64,000 nucleotides of DNA from Bifidobacterium miconisargentati (GTDB taxonomy: Bacteria; Actinomycetota; Actinomycetes; Actinomycetales; Bifidobacteriaceae), in NCBI RefSeq assembly GCF_019331675.1, contig NZ_JAHBBJ010000004.1, forward strand, positions 62,001-126,000. The letters run 5' to 3'. Below the pieces are notes generated by a model. That model ran no database searches, was not told the origin of the DNA, and saw only the letters and a list, made by a program, of their open reading frames with translations. Positions within the stretch are counted from its first letter, which is position 1. Each line of letters opens with the position of its first letter. This document shows, piece after piece, positions 17,824-26,388 of the stretch. The position numbers were made by a program, and so were the translations under genes.

Positions 17824-18537
17824 ATCAGCGACGAACCACGCATTAACGACGAGATTCGCGTCCCGCAGGTACGCCTGATCGGCCCGAAGGGCGAGCAGGT
17901 GGGCGTCATCGCGACCTCCGTCGCGTTGAACCTGGCCAAGGAGGCAAACCTCGATCTCGTCGAGGTGGCCCCGAACGCGAAGCCTCCGGTCGCCAAGCTC
18001 ATCGATTACGGCAAGTTCAAGTACAACGAGAAGATCAAGGCTCGTGAAGCCCGCCGCAACCAGAGCACCGCGGAAATCAAGGAGATTCGTTTCCGCCTCA
18101 AGATCGACGACCATGATTTCGACGTGAAGAAGGGTCATGTGACCCGCTTCCTCAACGGCGGCGACAAGGTCAAGGTCACCATCATGCTGCGTGGCCGCGA
18201 GATCTCCCGCCCGATCGGCGGTGTGGAACTGCTGCAGCGTCTGGCCGACGACGTGGCGGAGTACGGCACCATCGAGTCCAAGCCGAAGCAGGAGGGTCGC
18301 AACATCATCATGACCCTCGCTCCGAAGGGCAAGAAGGTGCACACCCAGTCCGAGCAGCGCCGTCGCGGTGCGGAATCCCGCGCCGAACGCCAGGCACGCC
18401 AGGCCGCCCGCCTGGCCGCCAAGCAGGAGGCGCAGGCCCAGGCCGTGGCCGAAGCCAAGGCCTCGGTTTCCCCGCAGACTTCCGATATGAAGAAGCAAAC
18501 CAGCAAGGAGGGCAGCAATGCCGAAGATGAAAACTAA
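17824..18537 (+). CDS. infC: Translation initiation factor IF-3, probable non-AUG start
   Basis: IF-3 binds the 30S subunit, keeps it free of 50S and checks the start codon. The conserved protein begins [13 protein letters not shown], continues with [20 protein letters not shown] and ends its C-domain at [12 protein letters not shown], followed by an Arg/Ala/Gln-rich tail of about 70 residues common in actinobacteria. No ATG, GTG or TTG suits the conserved start. ATC at 17824 has GGAG five bases upstream, so the rare AUC start used for IF-3 autoregulation in other bacteria is the best choice. ATT at 17812 is a weaker alternative; an ATG at 17701 would add 41 unconserved residues. The 3' end overlaps rpmI by 20 bases. 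Confidence 0.9.
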   Translation: MSDEPRINDEIRVPQVRLIGPKGEQVGVIATSVALNLAKEANLDLVEVAPNAKPPVAKLIDYGKFKYNEKIKAREARRNQSTAEIKEIRFRLKIDDHDFDVKKGHVTRFLNGGDKVKVTIMLRGREISRPIGGVELLQRLADDVAEYGTIESKPKQEGRNIIMTLAPKGKKVHTQSEQRRRGAESRAERQARQAARLAAKQEAQAQAVAEAKASVSPQTSDMKKQTSKEGSNAEDEN

Positions 18538-18712
18538 TTCCGCCGCTTCCAAGCGCGCCAAGATCACCGGCTCCGGCAAGGTGAAGCACGTCGGTTCCGC
18601 CATGCGCCACAACCTCGAGCACAAGTCCGCTCGCAAGCGTCGCGCCCTGTCTGCCGACGACGTCCTGCGCGGCGGCCAGGCCAAGAAGATCAAGCAGCTT
18701 CTGGTGAAGTGA
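18518..18712 (+). CDS. rpmI: Ribosomal protein bL35
   Basis: 64 residues beginning [20 protein letters not shown] and ending KKIKQLLVK, the standard length and signature for L35. AAGGAGGG lies in the infC coding region before its ATG, and the start is 20 bases inside infC, so translation is coupled. Cytoplasmic, part of the 50S subunit. Second gene of the infC-rpmI-rplT operon. Confidence 0.98.
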   Translation: MPKMKTNSAASKRAKITGSGKVKHVGSAMRHNLEHKSARKRRALSADDVLRGGQAKKIKQLLVK

Positions 18713-18765
18713 GCTTAGGGCCCACCCGGAAATAACAAGACTTTAGAAAGCTGAGGAAATAGATT

Positions 18766-19149
18766 ATGGCACGTGTCAAGCGCGCAGTGAACGCCCACAA
18801 GAAGCGTCGCGTCGTTCTCGAGAGGGCTTCCGGCTACCGCGGCCAGCGCTCCCGCCTGTACCGCAAGGCCAAGGAACAGCTGCTGCACTCCTTTAACTAC
18901 AACTTCCGCGACCGCAAGGCTCGCAAGGGCGACTTCCGCAAGCTGTGGATCCAGCGCATCAACGCCGCTGTCCGCGCTGAGGGTATCACCTACAACCGCT
19001 TCATCCAGGGCCTGAAGCTGGCCGGCATCGAGCTGGACCGCCGCGCCCTCGCCGAGCTGGCCGTCTCCGATCCGGAGACCTTCAAGACCATCGTCGACGC
19101 CGCCAAGGCCGCTCTGCCCGAGGACGTCAACGCTCCCGCCGAGGCGTGA
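18766..19149 (+). CDS. rplT: Ribosomal protein bL20
   Basis: A 127-residue 50S assembly protein that binds 23S rRNA. Canonical blocks: [55 protein letters not shown] and [29 protein letters not shown] before ATG. In other bacteria L20 represses its own operon. The final codons (AEA and stop) coincide with the conserved 5' block of a hairpin repeat that begins at 19138. Confidence 0.98.
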   Translation: MARVKRAVNAHKKRRVVLERASGYRGQRSRLYRKAKEQLLHSFNYNFRDRKARKGDFRKLWIQRINAAVRAEGITYNRFIQGLKLAGIELDRRALAELAVSDPETFKTIVDAAKAALPEDVNAPAEA

Positions 19150-19251
19150 AACAGACAGTCCGGTGGACTGTCTGTAGCCGAGGTGAGCAGCTGTGCTGCG
19201 AAGGACGCGCGTCAAGCGCGTCAGGCCTGAAACAGACAGTCCAGTGGACTG
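19138..19251. repeat. Multi-hairpin repeat on the rplT 3' end, copy 1
   Basis: Order along the plus strand: GCCGAGGCGTGAA (overlapping the last rplT codons), a 10-bp stem ACAGACAGTC/GACTGTCTGT, the spacer TAGCCGAGGTGAGC, a GCAGC/GCTGC stem, GCGAAGG, an ACGCGC/GCGCGT stem, and a near-exact second copy of 19147-19170 at 19228-19251. The single-stranded blocks reappear, reverse-complemented, downstream of typA (28379-28540), while the stems differ completely in sequence. Confidence 0.8.
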
Positions 19252-19267
19252 ATGTGATTTTCTGACA

Positions 19268-19294
19268 GAAACCCCGCTCGCCGAGCGGGGTTTC
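19268..19294 (+). terminator. Terminator of the infC-rpmI-rplT operon
   Basis: GAAACCCCGCTCG pairs with CGAGCGGGGTTTC around a minimal loop. It lies about 120 bases after rplT, beyond the repeat element. Confidence 0.8.
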
Positions 19295-19304
19295 GTCATA
19301 TTTC

Positions 19305-19330
19305 CAGCTCCCCTCAGAGAGGGAAGCCAG
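19305..19330. repeat. Half copy of the GGCTCCCC hairpin repeat
   Basis: CAGCTCCCCTCAGAGAGG followed by GAAGCCAG matches the right-hand end of the element at 24101-24214. It forms a CTCCCCT/AGGG stem on its own and lies just upstream of the xerD promoter. Confidence 0.6.
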
Positions 19331-19362
19331 AAAAACGACAATTCCGATTACCATAGGACTCC

Positions 19363-20313
19363 ATGACCGACTCATTCGCCAGACTCACCGAACAGTTCCT
19401 CGTCCACATCGGAGTGGAGCGGGGGCTCGCCACGGCCACGGTGAAGGCGTACGAATCGGACATCGCCAAATACGTGGATTGGCTGGAGTCCCGTGGCATC
19501 GGGGAACCCGACGCCATCCGCACCCAGGACGTGGAGGATTACGTCGCCGCATTGGACGCGGCGGGGGAGTCCCCGCGATCCAAGGCCCGCAGGCTCGCGT
19601 CCCTGCACGAATTCCACCGTTTCGCCCTCGCGCAGCACATCGTCTCCGACGACGTCTCCGCCTCCGTCAAAGCTCCCAAAGGAGCCTCCACATTGCCCGA
19701 CGTGCTGAACATCGACGAGGTGGCACGTCTGCTGGACGCCGTCGCCCCGCCCGAAACCGCCGCCGGCACGGATGCGGGCGCCGTGGATCCGATCCAGCTG
19801 CGAGACAAAGCACTCCTCGAATTCATGTACGCCACCGGCTGCCGCGTCTCCGAAGCCGCCGGCGCGAACCTCGACGACATCGACCTGGACGAACACGTCG
19901 CCCGACTCATGGGCAAAGGCTCCAAACAACGGCTCGTACCCGTCGGCGGATACGCCTGCGAGGCCCTGACCCGGTACCTCAACATGGGCCGTGGCGAGCT
20001 GGAACGTCGAACCACCGCCAAAACGCCCGAAAGACGGGCGCTGTTCCTCAACAAACGCGGCCGTCGCATCTCCCGTCAGTCCATCTGGGAGGTGGTCCGC
20101 CAGGCGGGGGAGAAGGCCGGCATCACCCGTCCGCTCCACCCGCACACCCTGCGCCACTCCTTCGCCACCCATCTCATCCAGGGCGGTGCGGACGTGCGTA
20201 CCGTGCAGGAACTGCTCGGCCACGCCAGCGTGACCACCACGCAGATCTACACGCATGTGAGCCCCGAACACCTCATCGAGGCCTACCTTATGGCCCATCC
20301 GCGCGCGAAGTGA
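19363..20313 (+). CDS. xerD: Tyrosine recombinase XerD
   Basis: XerD and XerC resolve chromosome dimers at dif. Length is 316 residues. The N-terminal SAM-like DNA-binding domain spans about 1-105. Catalytic residues in the C-domain: R161 (ATGCRVSEA), K188 (GKGSKQR), H261 and R264 (HPHTLRHSFATH), H287 (LLGHASVTTT) and nucleophile Y296 (QIYTHVSPEHL). It heads the xerD-parA-scpA-scpB cluster seen in many Gram-positive chromosomes, and its partner xerC is at 35.6 kb. TACCAT ends 8 bases before the ATG and no SD is present, so a leaderless message is likely. Chromosomal context and the absence of phage genes argue for the housekeeping recombinase, not an integrase. Confidence 0.94.
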   Translation: MTDSFARLTEQFLVHIGVERGLATATVKAYESDIAKYVDWLESRGIGEPDAIRTQDVEDYVAALDAAGESPRSKARRLASLHEFHRFALAQHIVSDDVSASVKAPKGASTLPDVLNIDEVARLLDAVAPPETAAGTDAGAVDPIQLRDKALLEFMYATGCRVSEAAGANLDDIDLDEHVARLMGKGSKQRLVPVGGYACEALTRYLNMGRGELERRTTAKTPERRALFLNKRGRRISRQSIWEVVRQAGEKAGITRPLHPHTLRHSFATHLIQGGADVRTVQELLGHASVTTTQIYTHVSPEHLIEAYLMAHPRAK

Positions 20314-20500
20314 ACCATCCGATGAATCTCCCGTAACCCATGGCCCCGGCCGGAAACCCGGTTTGCGCGGAGAACCGCGCCGGACGGCATCGGGCGCCGC
20401 GGACCGGCTCCGTACGGCACGATTCGTTCCATTGCCGCGCCATCGCACTGGCCGAGCCCCGCGAGTAGGCTGTGAGGAAGGAGAACATACGGAGGCTGAC

Positions 20501-21454
20501 ATGGGCGATTGGCGCGACGATCGGGGCGAGGATTTCCGTCAGGGGACTTTGCCTATGGTGGGAACGTATGTCGTTGCCCGGCAAGACGAGGAGGATATTG
20601 ATAAGGTGGACGGTATGCCTACCGATCTGCTTGGACGTGAATACGAAACCTTCCCCGCCCCCGAACCGCTGCAGCAGCATGGCCCGGCCAGGGTCATCGC
20701 CATGTGCAACCAGAAGGGCGGCGTAGGCAAGACCACCAGTTCCATCAACATCGCCGGCGCGCTGGCCCAATACGGCCGCCGCGTGCTCATCGTGGACTTC
20801 GACCCGCAGGGCGCCGCCACCGTGGGACTGGGCATCAACGCGAACACCGTGGAGAACACCATCTACACCGCGCTGTTCGACATCTCCGTGGACCCGCACG
20901 ACGTGGTCCAGCACACCACGTTCGAGAACATCGACATCATCCCCGCGAACATCGATCTGTCCGCAGCCGAAGTGCAGCTCGTGACCGAAGTGGGCCGCGA
21001 ACAGATCCTCAACGGCGTGCTGCGCAAGGTCAAGAACGAATACGACCTCATCATCGTCGACTGCCAGCCCTCCCTCGGCCTGCTCACGGTGAACGCGCTG
21101 ACCGCCGCGGACGGCGTGATCATCCCCGTGGCCGCCGAGTTCTTCGCCCTGCGCGGCGTGGCGCTGCTCATGCAGTCCATCGAGAAGGTGCAGTCCCGCA
21201 TCAACCCGGCGCTGGAGGTCAGCGGCGTGCTGGTGACCATGTACACCAAGACCCTCCACTGCGAGGAGGTCTGCCAGCGCATCTACGAGGCGTTCCAGGA
21301 CAAGGTCTTCCACACCGTGATCTCCCGCTCCATCAAGCTGCCGGATTCCAGCGTGGCCGCCGCGCCCGTGACGGTGTACGCCCCCGAGCACAAGACCGCC
21401 AAGGAGTACCGGGCCGTGGCCCGCGAGCTCATCGCCCGCGGCATCGTGGCGTGA
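20501..21454 (+). CDS. ParA/Soj-type chromosome partitioning ATPase
   Basis: A 317-residue P-loop ATPase of the MinD/ParA class. After a variable 60-residue N-terminus comes the deviant Walker A KGGVGKTT (72-79), then IVDFDPQGAAT and IIVDCQPSLGLLT. The conserved pattern MYTKTLHCEEV and the AAEFFALRGVALLM helix follow. No parB is adjacent; in this cluster position the protein is usually a Soj-like ATPase connected with SMC loading rather than the origin-proximal ParA. The start at ATG 20501 has GGAGG five bases upstream and a TAGGCT -10 box at 20466-20471. Its stop overlaps the scpA start (GTGA). Confidence 0.9.
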   Translation: MGDWRDDRGEDFRQGTLPMVGTYVVARQDEEDIDKVDGMPTDLLGREYETFPAPEPLQQHGPARVIAMCNQKGGVGKTTSSINIAGALAQYGRRVLIVDFDPQGAATVGLGINANTVENTIYTALFDISVDPHDVVQHTTFENIDIIPANIDLSAAEVQLVTEVGREQILNGVLRKVKNEYDLIIVDCQPSLGLLTVNALTAADGVIIPVAAEFFALRGVALLMQSIEKVQSRINPALEVSGVLVTMYTKTLHCEEVCQRIYEAFQDKVFHTVISRSIKLPDSSVAAAPVTVYAPEHKTAKEYRAVARELIARGIVA

Positions 21455-22359
21455 CCGGCGTGCCCGATTCCCGTCCGGACGGGCCGGGAAGCCAGCCCGT
21501 CACCGGCTTCCGGGTGAACCTTGAGGTCTACTCGGGGCCGTTCGACGTGCTGCTCGGCATGATCGCCAACAACCGCCTCGAACTGACGGAGGTCTCGCTC
21601 TCCGCGATCACCGAGGAGTTCCTCGCCTATGTGCGCGGACTCGACTTCGTGCGCAACATGGACGAGGCCAGCGCCTTCCTCGACGTGGCCTCGATTCTGG
21701 TGGAGGCCAAAAGCGCCGCCTTACTGCCCGCCGACGAGGAGGGGCAGCGCGATGAGCAAAGCCTCGCGGCCCTGCGTGAACGCGACCTGCTGTTCGCGCG
21801 CCTCCTGCAATACCGGGCCTACAAACAGGCCTCCGCCGACTTCCGCGCACGCATGACGCTCAACGCCGGCCGATTCCCGCATCCCGCCATGGTGGACGAG
21901 TCGGTGGCCTCGCTCCTGCCCGAACTCGTCTGGACGCTGACGCCGGACGACCTGGCCCGTCTCGCCGCCCGCGTGATCGCCAACGCTCCCGCCTCGGAAG
22001 TGTCCGTCCATCAGTTGCACGTGCCGTTGGTCGATCTGCGGGCCCAATCCCTGCTGGTGCGCGAACGGCTCAGGGCCGCGCTGGAGCGGGGGAGTACGGA
22101 ACCCGATAAGTCCGATGGGGATGCCGGATCGCTGTCCTTCCGGGAGCTCACCGCCGACTGCGTAACCCGCATCGAAGTGGTGGCCCGGTTCATGGCCATC
22201 CTCATGTTCTTCAAACAGGGCTCGCTGCAGTACCGCCAGGAGGGGCCGTTCGAGGACCTGCGCCTGCGCTGGGTCCCCGGCCCGGACGACGACTCCCCGG
22301 CCGCGGACGGGAACGGCGACGATGACGATGTGACGATTTCGGAAGGTGACTTCGCATGA
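21451..22359 (+). CDS. scpA: Segregation and condensation protein A (kleisin)
   Basis: ScpA is the kleisin that closes the SMC ring. The 302-residue protein begins at GTG 21451, overlapping the parA stop. The diagnostic N-terminal helix block is VNLEVYSGPFDVLLGMIANNRLELTEVSLSAITEEF (two conserved stretches, about residues 21-56), followed by FLDVASILVEAKSAALLP, which contacts the SMC neck. The C-terminal winged helix VARFMAILMFFKQGSLQYRQ (about 248-268) binds the SMC head. The middle is a variable linker. The stop overlaps scpB by 4 bases (ATGA), so the two are coupled. Confidence 0.93.
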   Translation: MTGVPDSRPDGPGSQPVTGFRVNLEVYSGPFDVLLGMIANNRLELTEVSLSAITEEFLAYVRGLDFVRNMDEASAFLDVASILVEAKSAALLPADEEGQRDEQSLAALRERDLLFARLLQYRAYKQASADFRARMTLNAGRFPHPAMVDESVASLLPELVWTLTPDDLARLAARVIANAPASEVSVHQLHVPLVDLRAQSLLVRERLRAALERGSTEPDKSDGDAGSLSFRELTADCVTRIEVVARFMAILMFFKQGSLQYRQEGPFEDLRLRWVPGPDDDSPAADGNGDDDDVTISEGDFA

Positions 22360-23063
22360 CGGGAACTCAGGAAACGCAGACCAACGCCGCTGCGCGATCC
22401 GCGGGCGATGGCGTGACGCCGGACGGCGGGGGAGTCGCATCCATGCCGCCTCAGTCCGGCCGGCCGATGACGTTCGCCGTGTCCGGACCGGCGGGCGATT
22501 ATCCCGGCGGTCTGCCCGCCTGCCTCGAGGCGGTGCTGATGGCCGCCGACCAGCCGCAGACGCCCGCCGACCTGGCCCGCGTGCTCGGTTGCGGTGCGCG
22601 GACCGTGGAACTGGCATTGGCATCCCTGCGGGAGGAATACGAGGGTGATCCGGACGCGGGTGTCCGTCCGCGCGGCTTCGAGCTGCGTGAGACCGCAAGC
22701 GGCTGGCAGTTCGCAAGCCGGGCCGTCTACGAGCCGGTCGTTTCCGCGTTCGTGACCGACGGGCAGACTGCCCGGCTGAGCCAGGCGGCACTGGAGGCGC
22801 TCGCCATCGTGGCGTACCGCCAGCCGGTCACGCGCGCGCAGGTGGCCGCCATCCGCGGCGTCAACTCCGACGGTGTGATCCGCTCGCTCGCCGTGCGCGG
22901 TCTGGTGCGCGAGGAGGGCGTCGATCCCGATTCCCGTGCGGCGCTGCTCGTCACATCCGCCCTGTTCCTGGACATGATGGGACTCGACTCCCTCGACGAC
23001 CTGCCCTCGCTGGCCCCGTTCCTGCCGCCAGTGGACGATGTGACCGGCGAGGACGCCGTGTGA
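22356..23063 (+). CDS. scpB: Segregation and condensation protein B
   Basis: ScpB is a 235-residue dimer of two winged-helix domains that binds ScpA. After a disordered N-terminus of about 50 residues come LPACLEAVLMAADQPQTPADLARVL (first winged helix), FASRAVYEPVVSAFV, and the highly conserved LSQAALEALAIVAYRQPVTRAQVAAIRGVNSDGVIRSL block (second domain, in two parts). Last gene of the parA-scpA-scpB chain with overlapping stops and starts. Confidence 0.93.
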   Translation: MTGTQETQTNAAARSAGDGVTPDGGGVASMPPQSGRPMTFAVSGPAGDYPGGLPACLEAVLMAADQPQTPADLARVLGCGARTVELALASLREEYEGDPDAGVRPRGFELRETASGWQFASRAVYEPVVSAFVTDGQTARLSQAALEALAIVAYRQPVTRAQVAAIRGVNSDGVIRSLAVRGLVREEGVDPDSRAALLVTSALFLDMMGLDSLDDLPSLAPFLPPVDDVTGEDAV

Positions 23064-23077
23064 TCCACGTCCCGAAC

Positions 23078-23102
23078 AGTTATAGTCACAGTGACTATAA
23101 CT
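23078..23102. promoter_or_regulatory. Perfect 12+1+12 palindromic operator upstream of the NrtR-like gene
   Basis: AGTTATAGTCAC, a single A, then GTGACTATAACT: a perfect inverted repeat. The TATGCT -10 box lies at 23108-23113, and the -35 position (about 23085-23090) falls inside the palindrome, so a bound protein would block RNA polymerase. The nearest candidate ligand-controlled binder is the regulator encoded immediately downstream. Confidence 0.8.
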
Positions 23103-23155
23103 AGTGCTATGCTGTGAACCCGAGGGGACGCTCCGCACAGAGAAAGAGGCATGGC

Positions 23156-24088
23156 ATGGGATTCGGCAACGTATCCGAGCGCCGCAGCGCACCGCCGCAG
23201 GTCGGCGTATCCGTGGTGATCCTGACGCTCGGCCCGCAGTCGGACGGCATCCGCGACGCCGCCGATTCGAGCCATGCCTCCGGGGATGGGGCATCCGGGA
23301 CATCCGCGAGGCCTGCGGCCCGCGGTGCCTCGGCCGCCCACTCAAGACTCTGGCTGCCGCTCGTCAGGCGCGTCCGTCAGCCGTTCCTGGGCTTCTGGGC
23401 GCTGCCGGGCGGCGATTTGAGGGCCGACCGTTCGCTGGAGCAATCGGCCTACTCGGCGCTCGAATCGACCACGTCCCTGCATCCCCGCTATCTCGAACAG
23501 CTCTACACCTTCGGCGACCCCGCCCGTTCGCGCGGCGGACTGCCGATGGTCTCCATCGTCTACTGGGCGTTGGTGGAACAGCGCGAGGCCGCGGATTTCG
23601 AGGACGGCGACAACGTGCGCTGGTTCCCGGATGACGATCTGCCGCCGCTGGCCTTCGACCACCGCGAGATCATCGACTACGCGCTGGCCCGGCTGCGCTC
23701 CAAGATCGAATACTCGGACGTGGCCACCCGGCTGCTCGGCCCCACTTTCACGCTGCGTCAGCTGCATGGCGTGTACGAGGCCATCGCCGGCCAAAGCCTC
23801 GATCTGGCGAACTTCCGCCGCAAGATGCTCGCCTCCGGCGACCTTGAGGACACCGGCGAGAAGGTGCGCGAGGGGCGTCAGCGCCCCGCAGCCGTCTACC
23901 GGTACGTGCCCCCGGATCCGGGAGACGTCGCCGTGCCGGGACAGGGGAGCGGGGCGCTGCCCGCCGTGGGAGTCACGGCCGATCATGACAGGGCGACCGG
24001 GGCGTCGACCGATTCCGACGAGTCCGGCCGTGCATCGACCCGTGCGGACGACGCGCTTTCCCCATTGATTCCATCCGCCCACGGGTGA
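23156..24088 (+). CDS. NrtR-like regulator: degenerate NUDIX domain plus winged helix
   Basis: The 310-residue protein has a NUDIX fold (VSVVILTLGPQ opening, GFWALPGGDL) followed by a winged-helix domain, DVATRLLGPTFTLRQLHGVYEAI, which is characteristic of NrtR repressors of NAD metabolism. The NUDIX box after PGG reads DLRADRSLEQSAYSALEST, so every catalytic glutamate is replaced. The domain should bind a ligand such as ADP-ribose or an NAD-related nucleotide without hydrolysing it. There is a 60-residue low-complexity insert after the first strand and a disordered Ser/Asp tail. The perfect palindrome just upstream suggests autoregulation. Start ATG 23156 has AAGAGG upstream; GTG 23114 lies too close to the -10 box. 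Confidence 0.83.
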   Translation: MGFGNVSERRSAPPQVGVSVVILTLGPQSDGIRDAADSSHASGDGASGTSARPAARGASAAHSRLWLPLVRRVRQPFLGFWALPGGDLRADRSLEQSAYSALESTTSLHPRYLEQLYTFGDPARSRGGLPMVSIVYWALVEQREAADFEDGDNVRWFPDDDLPPLAFDHREIIDYALARLRSKIEYSDVATRLLGPTFTLRQLHGVYEAIAGQSLDLANFRRKMLASGDLEDTGEKVREGRQRPAAVYRYVPPDPGDVAVPGQGSGALPAVGVTADHDRATGASTDSDESGRASTRADDALSPLIPSAHG

Positions 24089-24100
24089 GTCCATTACATC

Positions 24101-24214
24101 GGCTCCCCTCTCCGAGGGGAGCTGTCCGCGACGCGGACTGAGGGGAGTGCCGGGCTAACCGCAGCCCTCCCCTCGGTCTCACTATGTTCGACAGCTCCCC
24201 TCAGAGAGGGAGCC
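24101..24214. repeat. Paired inverted copies of the GGCTCCCC hairpin repeat
   Basis: The left copy has GGCTCCCC/GGGGAGC and an inner stem GTCCGC-GAC-GCGGAC followed by TGAGGGGAG. The right copy is inverted, with CTCGGTCTCACTATGTTCGACAGCTCCCCTC in two adjoining blocks. It separates the NrtR-like gene from the permease and could form a long hairpin or stop transcription. Confidence 0.75.
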
Positions 24215-24275
24215 AGAACAAACGCAATCCGTTCAACGAAACAACCAACCAACACCAACAAGAAGAAGGTTCACT

Positions 24276-25721
24276 ATGAGTGACACCAAGGAGAAGAGCT
24301 CCGCGCTCTCCGTGGAGGAGCAGGGCATCGACACCATCGCCGAGTCCGACCGCCACGGCAGCCCGAAGGACCTGTTCTGGCCCTGGTTCGCCGCCAATAT
24401 CTCCGTGCTCGCCATGTCCTACGGCGCCTGGTCGCTCGGCTTCGGCATCTCGTTCTGGCAGGCGACCCTCGCCTCCATCATCGGCATCGTCGTCTCGTTC
24501 CTGCTCGTGGGCGTCGTCTCCATCGCCGGCAAGCGCGCCAACGCGCCGACCATGGTCATCACCCGCGCCACCTTTGGCGTCGAAGGCGCCAAGGTGCCGT
24601 CCGTGCTGAGCTGGATCGCCACGCTCGGCTGGGAGATCTCCCTGACCACAACCGCCGTGCTCGCCCTCGCCTCCACCTTCCAGCGTCTGGGCTGGGGATC
24701 CGGCGCGGCTCCGAAGATCATCTCCACCGTCATCGTGGTGGGCCTCGTGGTGGTCGCCGGCATCTTCGGCTACGACCTCATCATGAAGGCCCAGCAGGCC
24801 ATCACCGTCATCAGCGGCGTGGTGACCATCGGCTTCCTGATCCTCGGCTGGTCGCACATCGACTTCGCCGCCGTGGGCGCTTCCCAGGGAGGCTCGGCGC
24901 CTGCCGTGCTCGGCGCCTGCCTGTTCGTCATGACCGGCTTCGGCCTGGGCTGGGTGAACGTGGCCGCCGACTACTCGCGCTACCTGCCGCGCAAGTCCTC
25001 CAACACCGGCATCGTGTTCTGGTCCACGTTCGGCGCCTCCCTGGCCCCCGTGCTGCTCGTCATCTACGGCGGCCTGCTCGCCGTGTCCAACAAGGACCTC
25101 GCCGACGCCGTGGGCAACGACCCGATCGGCGCCATGGCCTCCATCCTGCCCACCTGGTACCTCGTGCCCTTCACCATCGTGGCCGTGCTCGGCCTCATGT
25201 CCGGCGCCATCATGGACAACTACTCAAACGGCCTGGCACTGCTGAGCTTCGGCATCAAGCTGCCGCGCGTGGCCGCCGCCGGTCTGACCGCCGCGCTGAC
25301 CGTGCTCGGCGTGGTGTACGTCACCTTCTTCTCCGACACCTTCATCGGCCCGTTCCAGGGCTTCCTCATCACCCTCGGAGTGCCGATGGCCGTGTGGACC
25401 GGCCTGTTCATCGCCGACGTGCTCCTGCGCCGCAAGGACTACGCCACCGACGACCTCTACAAGCCGTCCGGCCGCTACGGCGCCTGGAACGTCAAGTCGC
25501 TCGTGATCCTCGTGGTCGGCACCCTGCTCGGCTGGGGCCTCGTAGTCAACACCTCCGCCAGCTGGCTCGAATGGCAGGGCTACTTCCTCGGCTTCTTCGG
25601 CGGCAAGGACGGTGCATGGGCGTCCGCCAACCTCGGCGTGATCGTGGCACTGCTCGTCGGCCTGCTCGGCGCGCTCATCTTCCAGCGCGGCGACATCGCG
25701 GCTCAGGAAAAGGAGAACTGA
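24276..25721 (+). CDS. NCS1-family nucleobase/vitamin permease (CodB-like)
   Basis: A 481-residue integral membrane protein with about 12 helices, of the nucleobase:cation symporter-1 family. Typical features are the amphipathic start before WFAANISVLAMSYGAW, the RATFGVEGAKVPS segment, GFGLGWVNVAADYSRYLPR (TM6 region, a family signature), and DNYSNGLALLSFGIKLPR. Substrates in this family include cytosine, purines, allantoin, thiamine precursors and nicotinamide-type compounds. It is followed after a single base by an isochorismatase-fold hydrolase, so the pair likely imports and deaminates or cleaves one amide. A poly-A/C leader of about 60 bases precedes it, with GAAGAAGG as RBS. Confidence 0.88.
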   Translation: MSDTKEKSSALSVEEQGIDTIAESDRHGSPKDLFWPWFAANISVLAMSYGAWSLGFGISFWQATLASIIGIVVSFLLVGVVSIAGKRANAPTMVITRATFGVEGAKVPSVLSWIATLGWEISLTTTAVLALASTFQRLGWGSGAAPKIISTVIVVGLVVVAGIFGYDLIMKAQQAITVISGVVTIGFLILGWSHIDFAAVGASQGGSAPAVLGACLFVMTGFGLGWVNVAADYSRYLPRKSSNTGIVFWSTFGASLAPVLLVIYGGLLAVSNKDLADAVGNDPIGAMASILPTWYLVPFTIVAVLGLMSGAIMDNYSNGLALLSFGIKLPRVAAAGLTAALTVLGVVYVTFFSDTFIGPFQGFLITLGVPMAVWTGLFIADVLLRRKDYATDDLYKPSGRYGAWNVKSLVILVVGTLLGWGLVVNTSASWLEWQGYFLGFFGGKDGAWASANLGVIVALLVGLLGALIFQRGDIAAQEKEN

Positions 25722-25722
25722 C

Positions 25723-26286
25723 ATGGCAATCCCATCAGATGAATGGCTGGTCGTCATCGACCGCCAGAAGGTGTTCGCCGAATCCGACTGGTCCGACTGG
25801 GCCTGCCCGGACGGCTCCTTCCACACCACCGACGCGCCGTTCGCCGCGCTCGCCAAGGCCTACGGCGACCGCGTGGCCTACACCCGCTACGTGGCACCGA
25901 CTCCCGCCCAGGACGCCTGGGTGGACTACTTCAAGGACTGGCCGCAGTTCCTCGTGCCCCCGGACGACCCGATGTACAGGCTGACCGCCGACACCGCCGC
26001 GCTCGCCGCCGGGCGCCCGGTCGTGAGCCGCGACACCTTCGGCAAGTGGGGCGACGAGCTTGCCGCGGCGATCGGCGGGGCCAAGAAGATCGCCCTGTGC
26101 GGTGTGGCCACCGACTGCTGCGTGATCACCACCGCCCTGGCCGCGGCGGACGCAGGCGTCGCCGTGCGTGTGATCGCCGACGCCTGCGCCGGCTCCAGCC
26201 CGGAGAACCACCAGCGCGCCCTCGACACGATGGCCCTGTTCGCCCCGCTCATCACCATCACCGATTCCGCCGCCGTCCTCGGCTGA
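25723..26286 (+). CDS. Isochorismatase-fold cysteine hydrolase (nicotinamidase-like)
   Basis: This 187-residue protein carries the Asp-Lys-Cys triad of cysteine amidohydrolases: D13 in VVIDRQ, a Lys in RDTFGKWGDEL (about residue 107), and the nucleophile Cys in GVATDCCVITTALAAADAG (about 126-144). The family includes nicotinamidase, ureidoacrylate and isochorismate hydrolases. The substrate cannot be fixed from sequence. It starts one base after the permease stop, so the two form one operon. The neighbouring NrtR-like regulator suggests nicotinamide to nicotinate conversion for NAD salvage as one hypothesis, but no second copy of its operator is seen before the permease. Confidence 0.85.
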   Translation: MAIPSDEWLVVIDRQKVFAESDWSDWACPDGSFHTTDAPFAALAKAYGDRVAYTRYVAPTPAQDAWVDYFKDWPQFLVPPDDPMYRLTADTAALAAGRPVVSRDTFGKWGDELAAAIGGAKKIALCGVATDCCVITTALAAADAGVAVRVIADACAGSSPENHQRALDTMALFAPLITITDSAAVLG

Positions 26287-26303
26287 TCGGATTTCCGCGC
26301 ACG

Positions 26304-26333
26304 ATGGCCCGCACCCGAACGAGTGCGGGCCAT
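26304..26333 (+). terminator. Hairpin after the permease-hydrolase operon
   Basis: ATGGCCCGCAC pairs with GTGCGGGCCAT (11 bp, 8-base loop). It is followed by only two T residues, so termination may be weak. Confidence 0.6.
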
Positions 26334-26388
26334 TCGCGTATCACGTGCTGGTCAAGCCGTGCCGGTACACTCGTGACGGTTTGTGTGT

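Noticed and set aside
19363..20313. The two tyrosine recombinases as prophage or integron integrases
   Set aside because: No phage, attachment-site or cassette genes adjoin. Gene order (xerD-parA-scpA-scpB) and motifs fit housekeeping XerD and XerC.
23156..24088. Active NUDIX hydrolase
   Set aside because: All catalytic glutamates of the NUDIX box are replaced and a winged helix follows, which fits a regulator better.
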